Of a DNA stretch of 64,000 nucleotides, positions 1 to 12,900 are shown piece by piece. The stretch comes from Drosophila miranda. Taxonomy: Eukaryota; Arthropoda; Insecta; Diptera; Drosophilidae. The position numbers and the translations under genes were made by a program. Position 1 is the stretch's first letter. The number at the start of each line of letters is the position of its first letter. Where the stretch lies: assembly GCF_003369915.1 (NCBI RefSeq), contig NC_046676.1:10584001-10648000 (forward strand), given 5' to 3'. Below the pieces are notes generated by a model. The model did no database searches and was not told where the DNA came from. It saw nothing but the letters and a program-made list of their open reading frames with translations.

Positions 1-2522
1 TCATTTGAGAATCTTTTGATAAAATCGTTTAAAACCTGCAGTGTCTCTATGGAGAATCTTTTGATAAAATCGTTTAAAAACATGCAGTGTCTCAATGGAG
101 AATCTTTTGATAAAATCGTTTAAAAACATGCAGTGTCTCAGTGGAGAATCTTTTGATAAAATCGTTTAAAACCTGCAGTGTATCTATGGAGAATCTTTTG
201 AAAAAATCGTTTAAAAACATGCAGTGTCTCTATGGAGAATCTTTTGATAAAATCGTTTAAAACATGCAGTGTCTCAATGGAGAATCTTTTGATAAAATCG
301 TTTAAAACCTGCAGTGTCTCTATGGAGAATCTTTTGATAAAATCGTTCAAAAACATGCAGTGTCTCAATGGAGAATCTTTTGATAAAATCGTTTAAAAAC
401 ATGCAGTGTCTCATTTGAAAATCTTTTGATAAAATCGTTTAAAAACATGCAGTGTCTCATTTGAGAATCTTTTGATAAAATCGTTTAAAACCTGCAGTGT
501 CTCTATGGAGAATCTTTTGATAAAATCGTTTAAAAACCTGCAGTGTCTCAATGGAGAATCTTTTGATAAAATCGTTTAAAAACATGCAGTGTCTCATTTG
601 AGAATCTTTTGATAAAATTGTTTAAAAACATGCAGTGTCTCATTTGAGAATCTTTTGATAAAATCGTTTAAAACCTGCAGTGTCTCTATGGAGAATCTTT
701 TGATAAAATCGTTTAAAAACATGCAGTGTCTCATTTGAAAATCTTTTGATAAAATCGTTTAAAAACATGCAGTGTCTCATTTGAGAATCTTTTGATAAAA
801 TCGCTTAAAACCTGCAGTGTCTCTATGGAGAATCTTTTGAAAAAATCGTTTAAAAACATGCAGTGTCTCTATGGAGAATCTTTTGATAAAATCGTTTAAA
901 AACATGCAGTATCTCAATGGAGAATCTTTTGATAAAATCGTTTAAAAACATGCAGTGTCTCTATGGAGAATCTTTTGATAAAATCGTTTAAAATTTACAG
1001 TGTCTCTATGGAGAATCTTTTGATAAAATCGTTTAAAAACATGCAGTGTCTCAATGGAGAATCTTTTGATAAAATCGTTTAAAACCTGCAGTGTCTCTAT
1101 GGAGAATCTTTTGATAAAATCGTTTAAAAACATGCAGTGTCTCAATGGAGAATCTTTTGATAAAATCGTTTAAAAACATGCAGTGTCTCAATGGAGAATC
1201 TTTTGATAAAATCGTTTAAAACCTGCAGTGTCTCTATGGAGAATCTTTTGATAAAATCGTTTAAAAACATGCAGTGTCTCAATGGAGAATCTTTTGATAA
1301 AATCGTTTAAAAACATGCAGTGTCTCATTTGAGAATCTTTTGATAAAATCGTTTAAAACCTGCAGTGTCTCTATGGAGAATCTTTTGATAAAATCGTTAA
1401 AAAACCTGCAGTGTCTCATTTGAGAATCTTTTGATAAAATTGTTTAAAAACATGCAGTGTCTCATTTGAGAATCTTTTGATAAAATTGTTTAAAAACATG
1501 CAGTGTCTCATTTGAGAATCTTTTGATAAAATCGTTTAAAACCTGCAGTGTCTCTATGGAGAATCTTTTGATAAAATCGTTAAAAAACCTGCAGTGTCTC
1601 AATGGAGAATCTTTTGATAAAATCGTTTAAAAACATGCAGTGTCTCATTTGAGAATCTTTTGATAAAATTGTTTAAAAACATGCAGTGTCTCATTTGAGA
1701 ATCTCTTGATAAAATCGTTTAAAACCTGCAGTGTCTCTATGGAGAATCTTTTGATAAAATCGTTTAAAAACATGCAGTGTCTCATTTGAAAATCTTTTGA
1801 TAAAATCGTTTAAAAACATGCAGTGTCTCATTTGAGAATCTTTTGATAAAATCGTTTAAAACCTGCAGTGTCTCTATGGAGAATCTTTTGAAAAAATCGT
1901 TTAAAAACATGCAGTGTCTCTATGGAGAATCTTTTGATAAAATCGTTTAAAAACCTGCAGTGTATCTATGGAGTATCTTTTGAAAAAATCGTTTAAAAAC
2001 ATGCAGTGTCTCTATGGAGAATCTTTTGATAAAATCGTTTAAAACATGCAGTGTCTCAATGGAGAATCTTTTGATAAAATCGTTTAGAACATGCAGTGTC
2101 TCAATGGAGAATCTTTTGATAAAATCGTTTAAAACCTGCAGTGTCTCTATGGAGAATCTTTTGATAAAATCGTTTAAAAAAATACAGCGTCTCATTTGAG
2201 AATCTTTTGATAAAATTGTTTAAAAACATGCAGTGTCTCATTTGAGAATCTTTTGATAAAATCGTTTAAAACCTGCAGTGTCTCTATGGAGAATCTTTTG
2301 ATAAAATCGTTTAAAAACATGCAGTGTCTCATTTGAAAATCTTTTGATAAAATCGTTTAAAAACATGCAGTGTCTCATTTGAGAATCTTTTGATAAAATC
2401 GTTTAAAACCTGCAGTGTCTCTATGGAGAATCTTTTGATAAAATCGTTTAAAACCTGCAGTGTCTCAATGGAGAATCTTTTGATAAAATCGTTCAAAACC
2501 ATGCAGTGTCTCATTTGAGAAT
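1..2522. repeat. Satellite family A, block 1
   Basis: Head-to-tail tandem array of a 45/46-bp AT-rich monomer. Start points of GAGAATC at 7, 52 and 98 give the 45 and 46 bp steps. The one-base difference comes from the TTTAAAACCTGC versus TTTAAAAACATGC variants. Three recurrent left-end variants exist (CTCATTTGAG, CTCAATGGAG, CTCTATGGAG). There are no spacers and no conserved ORF, so the short minus-strand reading frames with repeated NDFIKRFSIET are by-products of the repeat. The block runs off the left window edge and ends where GAGAAT is followed by ACAATACTCC of family B. Confidence 0.95.
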
Positions 2523-3490
2523 ACAATACTCCAAACACTACACATGAATCTACTACTACAAATTCTACAAATAAAATCATTATGAGAGGGCTACATTTGA
2601 GAATCGCATAGGGAGGGCTTCTATCACAAACTCCTGTATCCAGCGGATACAATATCTCCAGTATCCAGCGGATACAATATCTCCAGTATCCAGCGGATAC
2701 AATATCTCCAGTATCCAGCGGATACAATATCTCCTGTATCCAGCGGATACCATTTGTGGTTGATTGTGGATCGATTGGCAATTTCAATACTCCAAACACT
2801 ACACATGCATCTACTACTACAAATTCTACAAATAAAATCATTATGAGAGGGCCACATTTGAGAATCGCATAGGGAGGGCTTCTATCGCAAACTCCTGTAT
2901 CCAGCGGATACAATATCTCCAGTATCCAGCGGATACAATATCTCCAGTTTCCAGCGGATACAATATCTCCTGTAACCAGCGGATACCATTTGTGGTTGAT
3001 TCTGGATTGATTGGCAATTTCAATACTCCAAACACTACACATGCATCTACTACTACAAATTCTACAAATAAAATCATTATGAGAGGGCCACATTTGAGAA
3101 TCGCATAGGGAGGGCTTCTATCGCAAACTCCTGTATCCAGCGGATACAATATCTCCAGTATCCAGTGGATACAATATCTCCAGTTTCCAGCGGATACAAT
3201 ATCTCCTGTATCCAGCGGATACCATTTGTGGTTGATTGTGGATCGATTGGCAATTTCAATACTCCAAACACTACACATGCATCTACTACTACAAATTCTA
3301 CAAATAAAATCATTATGAGAGGGCCACATTTGAGAATCGCATAGGGAGGGCTTCTTTCGCAAACTCCTGTATCCAGCGGATACAATATCTCCAGTATCCA
3401 GCGGATACAATATCTCCCGTATCCAGCGGATACCATTTGTGGTTGATTGTGGATCGATTGGCAATTTCAATACTCCAAACACTACACATG
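2523..3490. repeat. Satellite family B, block 1
   Basis: Tandem units made of a roughly 161-bp core (containing GAGAGGGCCACATTTGAG, AGGGAGGGCTTCTATC and TCCAAACACTACACATG) plus two to four copies of a 25-bp subrepeat containing GTATCCAGCGGATAC. The block ends at CACATG, where family A resumes with CAGTGTCTCAACGG. The whole A-B-A segment reappears 2037 bp downstream. Confidence 0.95.
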
Positions 3491-4559
3491 CAGTGTCTCA
3501 ACGGAGAATCTTTTGATAAAATCGTTTAAAACCGGCAGTGTCTCTATGGAGAATCTTTTGATAAAATCGTTTAAAAACATGCAGTGTCTCATTTGAGAAT
3601 CTTTTGATAAAATTGTTTAAAAACATGCAGTGTCTCATTTGAGAATCTTTTGATAAAATCGTTTAAAACCTGCAGTGTCTCTATGGAGAATCTTTTGATT
3701 AAATCGTTTAAAAACATGCAGTGTCTCATTTGAAAATCTTTTGATAAAATCGTTTAAAAACATGCAGTGTCTCATTTGAGAATCTTTTGATAAAATTGTT
3801 TAAAAACATGCAGTGTCTCATTTGAGAATCTTTTGATAAAATCGTTTAAAACCTGCAGTGTCTCTATGGAGAATCTTTTGATAAAATCGTTTAAAAACAT
3901 GCAGTGTCTCATTTGAAAATCTATTGATAAAATCGTTTAAAAACATGCAGTGTCTCATTTGAGAATCTTTTGATAAAATCGTTTAAAACCTGCAGTGTCT
4001 CTATGGAGAATCTTTTGAAAAAATCGTTTAAAAACATGCAGTGTCTCTATGGAGAATCTTTTGATAAAATCGTTTAAAAACATGCAGTATCTCAATGGAG
4101 AATCTTTTGATAAAATCGTTTAAAAACATGCAGTGTCTCTATGGAGAATCTTTTGATAAAATCGTTTAAAACCTGCAGTGTCTCTATGGAGAATCTTTTG
4201 ATAAAATCGTTTAAAAACATGCAGTGTCTCATTTGAGAATCTTTTGATAAAATTGTTTAAAAACATGCAGTGTCTCATTTGAGAATCTTTTGATAAAATC
4301 GTTTAAAACCTGCAGTGTCTCTATGGAGAATCTTTTGATAAAATCGTTTAAAAACATGCAGTGTCTCATTTGAAAATCTTTTGATAAAATCGTTTAAAAA
4401 CATGCAGTGTCTCATTTGAGAATCTTTTGATAAAATCGTTTAAAACCTGCAGTGTCTCTATGGAGAATCTTTTGATAAAATCGTTTAAAACCTGCAGTGT
4501 CTCAATGGAGAATCTTTTGATAAAATCGTTCAAAACCATGCAGTGTCTCATTTGAGAAT
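3491..4559. repeat. Satellite family A, block 2
   Basis: 45/46-bp monomer array between two B blocks. Its first monomer has the ACGGAGAATC variant that marks every B-to-A junction in the window. Its last monomer has the TTCAAAACCATGC variant that precedes most A-to-B junctions. Confidence 0.95.
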
Positions 4560-5527
4560 ACAATACTCCAAACACTACACATGAATCTACTACTACAAAT
4601 TCTACAAATAAAATCATTATGAGAGGGCTACATTTGAGAATCGCATAGGGAGGGCTTCTATCACAAACTCCTGTATCCAGCGGATACAATATCTCCAGTA
4701 TCCAGCGGATACAATATCTCCAGTATCCAGCGGATACAATATCTCCAGTATCCAGCGGATACAATATCTCCTGTATCCAGCGGATACCATTTGTGGTTGA
4801 TTGTGGATCGATTGGCAATTTCAATACTCCAAACACTACACATGCATCTACTACTACAAATTCTACAAATAAAATCATTATGAGAGGGCCACATTTGAGA
4901 ATCGCATAGGGAGGGCTTCTATCGCAAACTCCTGTATCCAGCGGATACAATATCTCCAGTATCCAGCGGATACAATATCTCCAGTTTCCAGCGGATACAA
5001 TATCTCCTGTAACCAGCGGATACCATTTGTGGTTGATTCTGGATTGATTGGCAATTTCAATACTCCAAACACTACACATGCATCTACTACTACAAATTCT
5101 ACAAATAAAATCATTATGAGAGGGCCACATTTGAGAATCGCATAGGGAGGGCTTCTATCGCAAACTCCTGTATCCAGCGGATACAATATCTCCAGTATCC
5201 AGCGGATACAATATCTCCAGTTTCCAGCGGATACAATATCTCCTGTATCCAGCGGATACCATTTGTGGTTGATTGTGGATCGATTGGCAATTTCAATACT
5301 CCAAACACTACACATGCATCTACTACTACAAATTCTACAAATAAAATCATTATGAGAGGGCCACATTTGAGAATCGCATAGGGAGGGCTTCTTTCGCAAA
5401 CTCCTGTATCCAGCGGATACAATATCTCCAGTATCCAGCGGATACAATATCTCCCGTATCCAGCGGATACCATTTGTGGTTGATTGTGGATCGATTGGCA
5501 ATTTCAATACTCCAAACACTACACATG
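4560..5527. repeat. Satellite family B, block 2 (2037-bp duplicate of block 1)
   Basis: Nearly base-for-base copy of the B block at 2523-3490, offset by exactly 2037 bp at both ends. One visible difference is a CAGCGG here against CAGTGG in block 1. This shows a recent duplication of a compound A+B unit. Confidence 0.93.
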
Positions 5528-5956
5528 CAGTGTCTCAACGGAGAATCTTTTGATAAAATCGTTTAAAACCGGCAGTGTCTCTATGGAGAATCTTTTGATA
5601 AAATCGTTTAAAAACATGCAGTGTCTCATTTGAGAATCTTTTGATAAAATTGTTTAAAAACATGCAGTGTCTCATTTGAGAATCTTTTGATAAAATCGTT
5701 TAAAACCTGCAGTGTCTCTATGGAGAATCTTTTGATAAAATCGTTTAAAAACATGCAGTGTCTCATTTGAAAATCTTTTGATAAAATCGTTTAAAAACAT
5801 GCAGTGTCTCATTTGAGAATCTTTTGATAAAATCGTTTAAAACCTGCAGTGTCTCTATGGAGAATCTTTTGATAAAATCGTTTAAAACCTGCAGTGTCTC
5901 AATGGAGAATCTTTTGATAAAATCGTTCAAAACCATGCAGTGTCTTATTTGAGAAT
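5528..5956. repeat. Satellite family A, block 3
   Basis: Short array (about nine monomers) of the 45/46-bp repeat, starting with the ACGGAGAATC junction monomer and ending in CTTATTTGAGAAT before family B. Confidence 0.93.
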
Positions 5957-6688
5957 ACAATTCTCCAAACACTACACATGAATCTACTACTACAAATTCT
6001 ACAAATAAAATCATTATGAGAGGGCTACATTTGAGAATCGCATAGGGAGGGCTTCTATCACAAACTCCTGTATCCAGCGGATACAATATCTCCAGTATCC
6101 AGCGGATACAATATCTCCAGTATCCAGCGGATACAATATCTCCAGTTTCCAGCGGATACAATATCTCCTGTATCCAGCGGATACCATTTGTGGTTGATTG
6201 TGAATCGATTGGCAATTTCAATACTCCAAACACTACACATGCATCTACTACTACAAATTCTACAAATAAAATCATTATGAGAGGGCCACATTTGAGAATC
6301 GCATAGGGAGGGCTTCTTTCGCAAACTCCTGTATCCAGCGGATACAATATCTCCAGTATCCAGCGGATACAATATCTCCTGTATCCAGCGGATACCATTT
6401 GTGGTTGATTGTGGATCGATTGGCAATTTCAATACTCCAAACACTACACATGAATCTACTACTACAAATTCTACAAATAAAATCATTATGAGAGGGCCAC
6501 ATTTGAGAATCGCATAGGGAGGGCTTCTTTCGCAAACTCCTGTATCCAGCGGATACAATATCTCCAGTATCCAGCGGATACAATATCTCCAGTTTCCAGC
6601 GGATACAATATCTCCTGTATCCAGCGGATACCATTTGTGGTTGATTGTGGATCGATTGGCAATTTCAATACTCCAAACACTACACATG
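5957..6688. repeat. Satellite family B, block 3
   Basis: Three family B units with 25-bp subrepeats. It begins ACAATTCTCCAAAC, a variant shared only with the B block starting at 8670, so these two blocks descend from one copy. Confidence 0.93.
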
Positions 6689-7164
6689 CAGTGTCTCAAC
6701 GGAGAATCTTTTGATAAAATCGTTTAAAATTTACAGTGTCTCTATGGAGAATCTTTTGATAAAATCGTTTAAAAACATGCAGTGTCTCAATGGAGAATCT
6801 TTTGATAAAATCGTTTAAAAACATGCAGTGTCTCAATGGAGAATCTTTTGATAAAATCGTTTAAAAACATGCAGTGTCTCAATGGAGAATCTTTTGATAA
6901 AATCGTTTAAAACCTGCAGTGTCTCTATGGAGAATCTTTTGATAAAATCGTTTAAAAACATGCAGTATCTCAATGGAGAATCTTTTGATAAAATCGTTTA
7001 AAAACATGCAGTGTCTCAATGGAGAATCTTTTGATAAAATCGTTTAAAACCTGCAGTGTCTCTATGGAGAATCTTTTGATAAAATCGTTTAAAAACATGC
7101 AGTGTCTCATTTGAAAATCTTTTGATAAAATCGTTTAAAAACATGCAGTGTCTCATTTGAGAAT
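6689..7164. repeat. Satellite family A, block 4
   Basis: About ten 45/46-bp monomers, including the rarer TTTAAAATTTACAGTG variant in the second monomer. The same opening series recurs at 8058 and 9588. Confidence 0.93.
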
Positions 7165-8057
7165 ACAATACTCAAAACACTACACATGAATCTACTACTA
7201 CAAATTCTACAAATAAAATCATTATGAGTGGGCCACATTTGAGAATCGCATAGGGAGGGCTTCTATCGCAAACTCCTGTATCCAGCGGATACAATATCTC
7301 CAGTATCCAGCGGATACAATATCTCCAGTTTCCAGCGGATACAATATCTCCTGTATCCAGCGGATACCATTTGTGGTTGATTGTGGATCGATTGGCAATT
7401 TCAATACTCCAAACACTACACATGCATCTACTACTACAAATTCTACAAATAAAATCATTATGAGAGGGCCACATTTGAGAATCGCATAGGGAGGGCTTCT
7501 TTCGCAAACTCCTGTATCCAGCGGATACAATATCTCCAGTATCCAGCGGATACAATATCTCCCGTATCCAGCGGATACCATTTGTGGTTGATTGTGGATC
7601 GATTGGCAATTTCAATACTCCAAACACTACACATGCATCTACTACTACAAATTCTACAAATAAAATCATTATGAGAGGGCCACATTTGAGAATCGCATAG
7701 GGAGGGCTTCTATCAAAAACTCCTGTATCCAGCGGATACAATATCTCCAGTATCCAGCGGATACAATATCTCCTGTATCCAGCGGATACCATTTGTGGTT
7801 GATTGTGGATCGATTGGCATTTTCAATACTCCAAACACTACACATGCATCTACTACTACAAATTCTACAAATAAAATCATTATGAGAGGGCCACATTTGA
7901 GAATCGCATAGGGAGGGCTTCTATCGCAAACTCCTGTATCCAGCGGATACAATATCTCCAGTATCCAGCGGATACAATATCTCCAGTATCCAGCGGATAC
8001 CATTTGTGGTTGATTGTGGATCGATTGGCAATTTCAATACTCCAAACACTACACATG
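7165..8057. repeat. Satellite family B, block 4
   Basis: Four family B units. It opens with ACAATACTCAAAACAC, a variant repeated only at 9927. Successive units at about 7458, 7669 and 7880 are 211 bp apart, the short unit length. Confidence 0.93.
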
Positions 8058-8669
8058 CAGTGTCTCAACGGAGAATCTTTTGATAAAATCGTTTAAAATT
8101 TACAGTGTCTCTATGGAGAATCTTTTGATAAAATCGTTTAAAAACATGCAGTGTCTCAATGGAGAATCTTTTGATAAAATCGTTTAAAAACATGCAGTGT
8201 CTCAATGGAGAATCTTTTGATAAAATCGTTTAAAAACATGCAGTGTCTCAATGGAGAATCTTTTGATAAAATCGTTTAAAACCTGCAGTGTCTCTATGGA
8301 GAATCTTTTGATAAAATCGTTTAAAAACATGCAGTGTCTCATTTGAGAATCTTTTGATAAAATTGTTTAAAAACATGCAGTGTCTCATTTGAGAATCTTT
8401 TGATAAAATCGTTTAAAACCTGCAGTGTCTCTATGGAGAATCTTTTGATAAAATCGTTTAAAAACATGCAGTGTCTCATTTGAAAATCTTTTGATAAAAT
8501 CGTTTAAAAACATGCAGTGTCTCATTTGAGAATCTTTTGATAAAATCGTTTAAAACCTGCAGTGTCTCTATGGAGAATCTTTTGATAAAATCGTTTAAAA
8601 CCTGCAGTGTCTCAATGGAGAATCTTTTGATAAAATCGTTCAAAACCATGCAGTGTCTTATTTGAGAAT
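8058..8669. repeat. Satellite family A, block 5
   Basis: About thirteen 45/46-bp monomers between two B blocks, with the standard junction monomers at each end. Confidence 0.93.
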
Positions 8670-9587
8670 ACAATTCTCCAAACACTACACATGAATCTAC
8701 TACTACAAATTCTACAAATAAAATCATTATGAGAGGGCTACATTTGAGAATCGCATAGGGAGGGCTTCTATCACAAACTCCTGTATCCAGCGGATACAAT
8801 ATCTCCAGTATCCAGCGGATACAATATCTCCAGTATCCAGCGGATACAATATCTCCAGTTTCCAGCGGATACAATATCTCCTGTATCCAGCGGATACCAT
8901 TTGTGGTTGATTGTGGATCGATTGGCAATTTCAATACTCCAAACACTACACATGCATCTACTACTACAAATTCTACAAATAAAATCATTATGAGAGGGCC
9001 ACATTTGAGAATCGCACAGGGAGGGCTTCTTTCGCAAACTCCTGTATCCAGCGGATACAATATCTCCAGTATCCAGCGGATACAATATCTCCCGTATCCA
9101 GCGGATACCATTTGTGGTTGATTGTGGATCGATTGGCAATTTCAATACTCCAAACACTACACATGCATCTACTACTACAAATTCTACAAATAAAATCATT
9201 ATGAGAGGGCCACATTTGAGAATCGCATAGGGAGGGCTTCTATCAAAAACTCCTGTATCCAGCGGATACAATATCTCCAGTATCCAGCGGATACAATATC
9301 TCCTGTATCCAGCGGATACCATTTGTGGTTGATTGTGGATCGATTGGCAATTTCAATACTCCAAACACTACACATGCATCTACTACTACAAATTCTACAA
9401 ATAAAATCATTATGAGAGGGCCACATTTGAGAATCGCATAGGGAGGGCTTCTATCAAAAACTCCTGTATCCAGCGGATACAATATCTCCAGTATCCAGCG
9501 GATACAATATCTCCTGTATCCAGCGGATACCATTTGTGGTTGATTGTGGATCGATTGGCAATTTCAATACTCCAAACACTACACATG
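8670..9587. repeat. Satellite family B, block 5
   Basis: Four family B units. The first part matches block 3 at an offset of 2713 bp. The later units carry TATCAAAAACTCC in place of TATCGCAAACTCC. Confidence 0.93.
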
Positions 9588-9926
9588 CAGTGTCTCAACG
9601 GAGAATCTTTTGATAAAATCGTTTAAAATTTACAGTGTCTCTATGGAGAATCTTTTGATAAAATCGTTTAAAAACATGCAGTGTCTCAATGGAGAATCTT
9701 TTGATAAAATCGTTTAAAAACATGCAGTGTCTCAATGGAGAATCTTTTGATAAAATCGTTTAAAAACATGCAGTGTCTCAATGGAGAATCTTTTGATAAA
9801 ATCGTTTAAAACCTGCAGTGTCTCTATGGAGAATCTTTTGATAAAATCGTTTAAAAACATGCAGTGTCTCATTTGAAAATCTTTTGATAAAATCGTTTAA
9901 AAACATGCAGTGTCTCATTTGAGAAT
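9588..9926. repeat. Satellite family A, block 6
   Basis: Short array of about seven monomers. It and the start of the next B block repeat the 6.7-8.0 kb segment at an offset of about 2762 bp. Confidence 0.93.
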
Positions 9927-12900
9927 ACAATACTCAAAACACTACACATGAATCTACTACTACAAATTCTACAAATAAAATCATTATGAGTGGGCCACAT
10001 TTGAGAATCGCATAGGGAGGGCTTCTATCGCAAACTCCTGTATCCAGCGGATACAATATCTCCAGTATCCAGCGGATACAATATCTCCAGTTTCCAGCGG
10101 ATACAATATCTCCTGTATCCAGCGGATACCATTTGTGGTTGATTGTGGATCGATTGGCAATTTCAATACTCCAAACACTACACATGCATCTACTACTACA
10201 AATTCTACAAATAAAATCATTATGAGAGGGCCACATTTGAGAATCGCATAGGGAGGGCTTCTTTCGCAAACTCCTGTATCCAGCGGATACAATATCTCCA
10301 GTATCCAGCGGATACAATATCTCCCGTATCCAGCGGATACCATTTGTGGTTGATTGTGGATCGATTGGCAATTTCAATACTCCAAACACTACACATGCAT
10401 CTACTACTACAAATTCTACAAATAAAATCATTATGAGAGGGCCACATTTGAGAATCGCATAGGGAGGGCTTCTATCAAAAACTCCTGTATCCAGCGGATA
10501 CAATATCTCCAGTATCCAGCGGATACAATATCTCCTGTATCCAGCGGATACCATTTGTGGTTGATTGTGGATCGATTGGCATTTTCAATACTCCAAACAC
10601 TACACATGCATCTACTACTACAAATTCTACAAATAAAATCATTATGAGAGGGCCACATTTGAGAATCGCATAGGGAGGGCTTCTATCGCAAACTCCTGTA
10701 TCCAGCGGATACAATATCTCCAGTATCCAGCGGATACAATATCTCCAGTATCCAGCGGATACAATATCTCCAGTATCCAGCGGATACAATATCTCCTGTA
10801 TCCAGCGGATACCATTTGTGGTTGATATTGGATTGATTGGCAATTTCAATACTCCAAACACTACACATGCATCTACTACTACAAATTCTACAAATAAAAT
10901 CATTATGAGACGGCCGCATTTGAGAATCGCATAGGGAGGGCTTCTATCAAAAACTCCTGTATCCAGCGGATACAATATCTCCAGTATCCAGCGGATACAA
11001 TATTTCCAGTATCCAGCGGATACAATATCTCCCGTATCCAGCGGATACCATTTGTGGTTGATTGTGGATCGATTGGCAATTTCAATACTCCAAACACTAC
11101 ACATGCATCTACTACTACAAATTCTACAAATAAAATCATTATGAGAGGGCCACATTTGAGAATCGCATAGGGAGGGCTTCTATCGCAAACTCCTGTATCC
11201 AGCGGATACAATATCTCCAGTATCCAGCGGATACAATATCTCCTGTATCCAGCGGATACCATTTGTGGTTGATTGTGGATCGATTGGCATTTTCAATACT
11301 CCAAACACTACACATGCATCTACTACTACAAATTCTACAAATAAAATCATTATGAGAGGGCCACATTTGAGAATCGCATAGGGAGGGCTTCTATCGCAAA
11401 CTCCTGTATCCAGCGGATACAATATCTCCAGTATCCAGCGGATACAATATCTCCAGTATCCAGCGGATACAATATCTCCAGTATCCAGCGGATACAATAT
11501 CTCCTGTATCCAGCGGATACCATTTGTGGTTGATTGTGGATCGATTGGCATTTTCAATACTCCAAACACTACACATGCATCTACTACTACAAATTCTACA
11601 AATAAAATCATTATGAGAGGGCCACATTTGAGAATCGCATAGGGAGGGCTTCTATCGCAAACTCCTGTATCCAGCGGATACAATATCTCCAGTATCCAGC
11701 GGATACAATATCTCCAGTATCCAGCGGATACAATATCTCCTGTATCCAGCGGATACCATTTGTGGTTGATTGTGGATTGATTGGCAATTTCAATACTCCA
11801 AACACTACACATGCATCTACTACTACAAATTCTACAAATAAAATCATTATGAGAGGGCCACATTTGAGAATCGCATAGGGAGGGCTTCTATCGCAAACTC
11901 CTGTATCCAGCGGATACAATATCTCCAGTATCCAGCGGATACAGTATCTCCTGTATCCAGCGGATACCATTTGTGGTTGATTGTGGATCGATTGGCAATT
12001 TCAATACTCCAAACACTACACATGCATCTACTACTACAAATTCTACAAATAAAATCATTATGAGAGGGCCACATTTGAGAATCGCATAGGGAGGGCTTCT
12101 ATCGCAAACTCCTGTATCCAGCGGATACAATATCTCCAGTATCCAGCGGATACAATATCTCCAGTATCCAGCGGATACAATATCTCCAGTATCCAGCGGA
12201 TACAATATCTCCTGTATCCAGCGGATACCATTTGTGGTTGATTGTGGATCGATTGGCAATTTCAATACTCCAAACACTACACATGCATCTACTACTACAA
12301 ATTCTACAAATAAAATCATTATGAGAGGGCCACATTTGAGAATCGCATAGGGAGGGCTTCTATCGCAAACTCCTGTATCCAGCGGATACAATATCTCCAG
12401 TATCCAGCGGATACAATATCTCCAGTATCCAGCGGATACAATATTTCCAGTATCCAGCGGATACAATATCTCCCGTATCCAGCGGATACCATTTGTGGTT
12501 GATTGTGGATCGATTGGCAATTTCAATACTCCAAACACTACACATGCATCTACTACTACAAATTCTACAAATAAAATCATTATGAGAGGGCCACATTTGA
12601 GAATCGCATAGGGAGGGCTTCTATCGCAAACTCCTGTATCCAGCGGATACGATATCTCCAGTATCCAGCGGATACAATTTCTCCTGTATCCAGCGGATAC
12701 AATTTCTCCTGTATCCAGCGGATACCATTTGTGGTTGATTGTGGATCGATTGGCAATTTCAATACTCCAAACACTACACATGCATCTACTACTACAAATT
12801 CTACAAATAAAATCATTATGAGAGGGCCACATTTGAGAATCGCATAGGGAGGGCTCCTATCGCAAACTCCTGTATCCAGCGGATACAATATCTCCAGTAT

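Noticed and set aside
1..2522. CRISPR-like array (regular 45-bp repeats)
   Set aside because: Repeats are directly contiguous with no unique spacers, and the rest of the window is eukaryotic with spliced genes.
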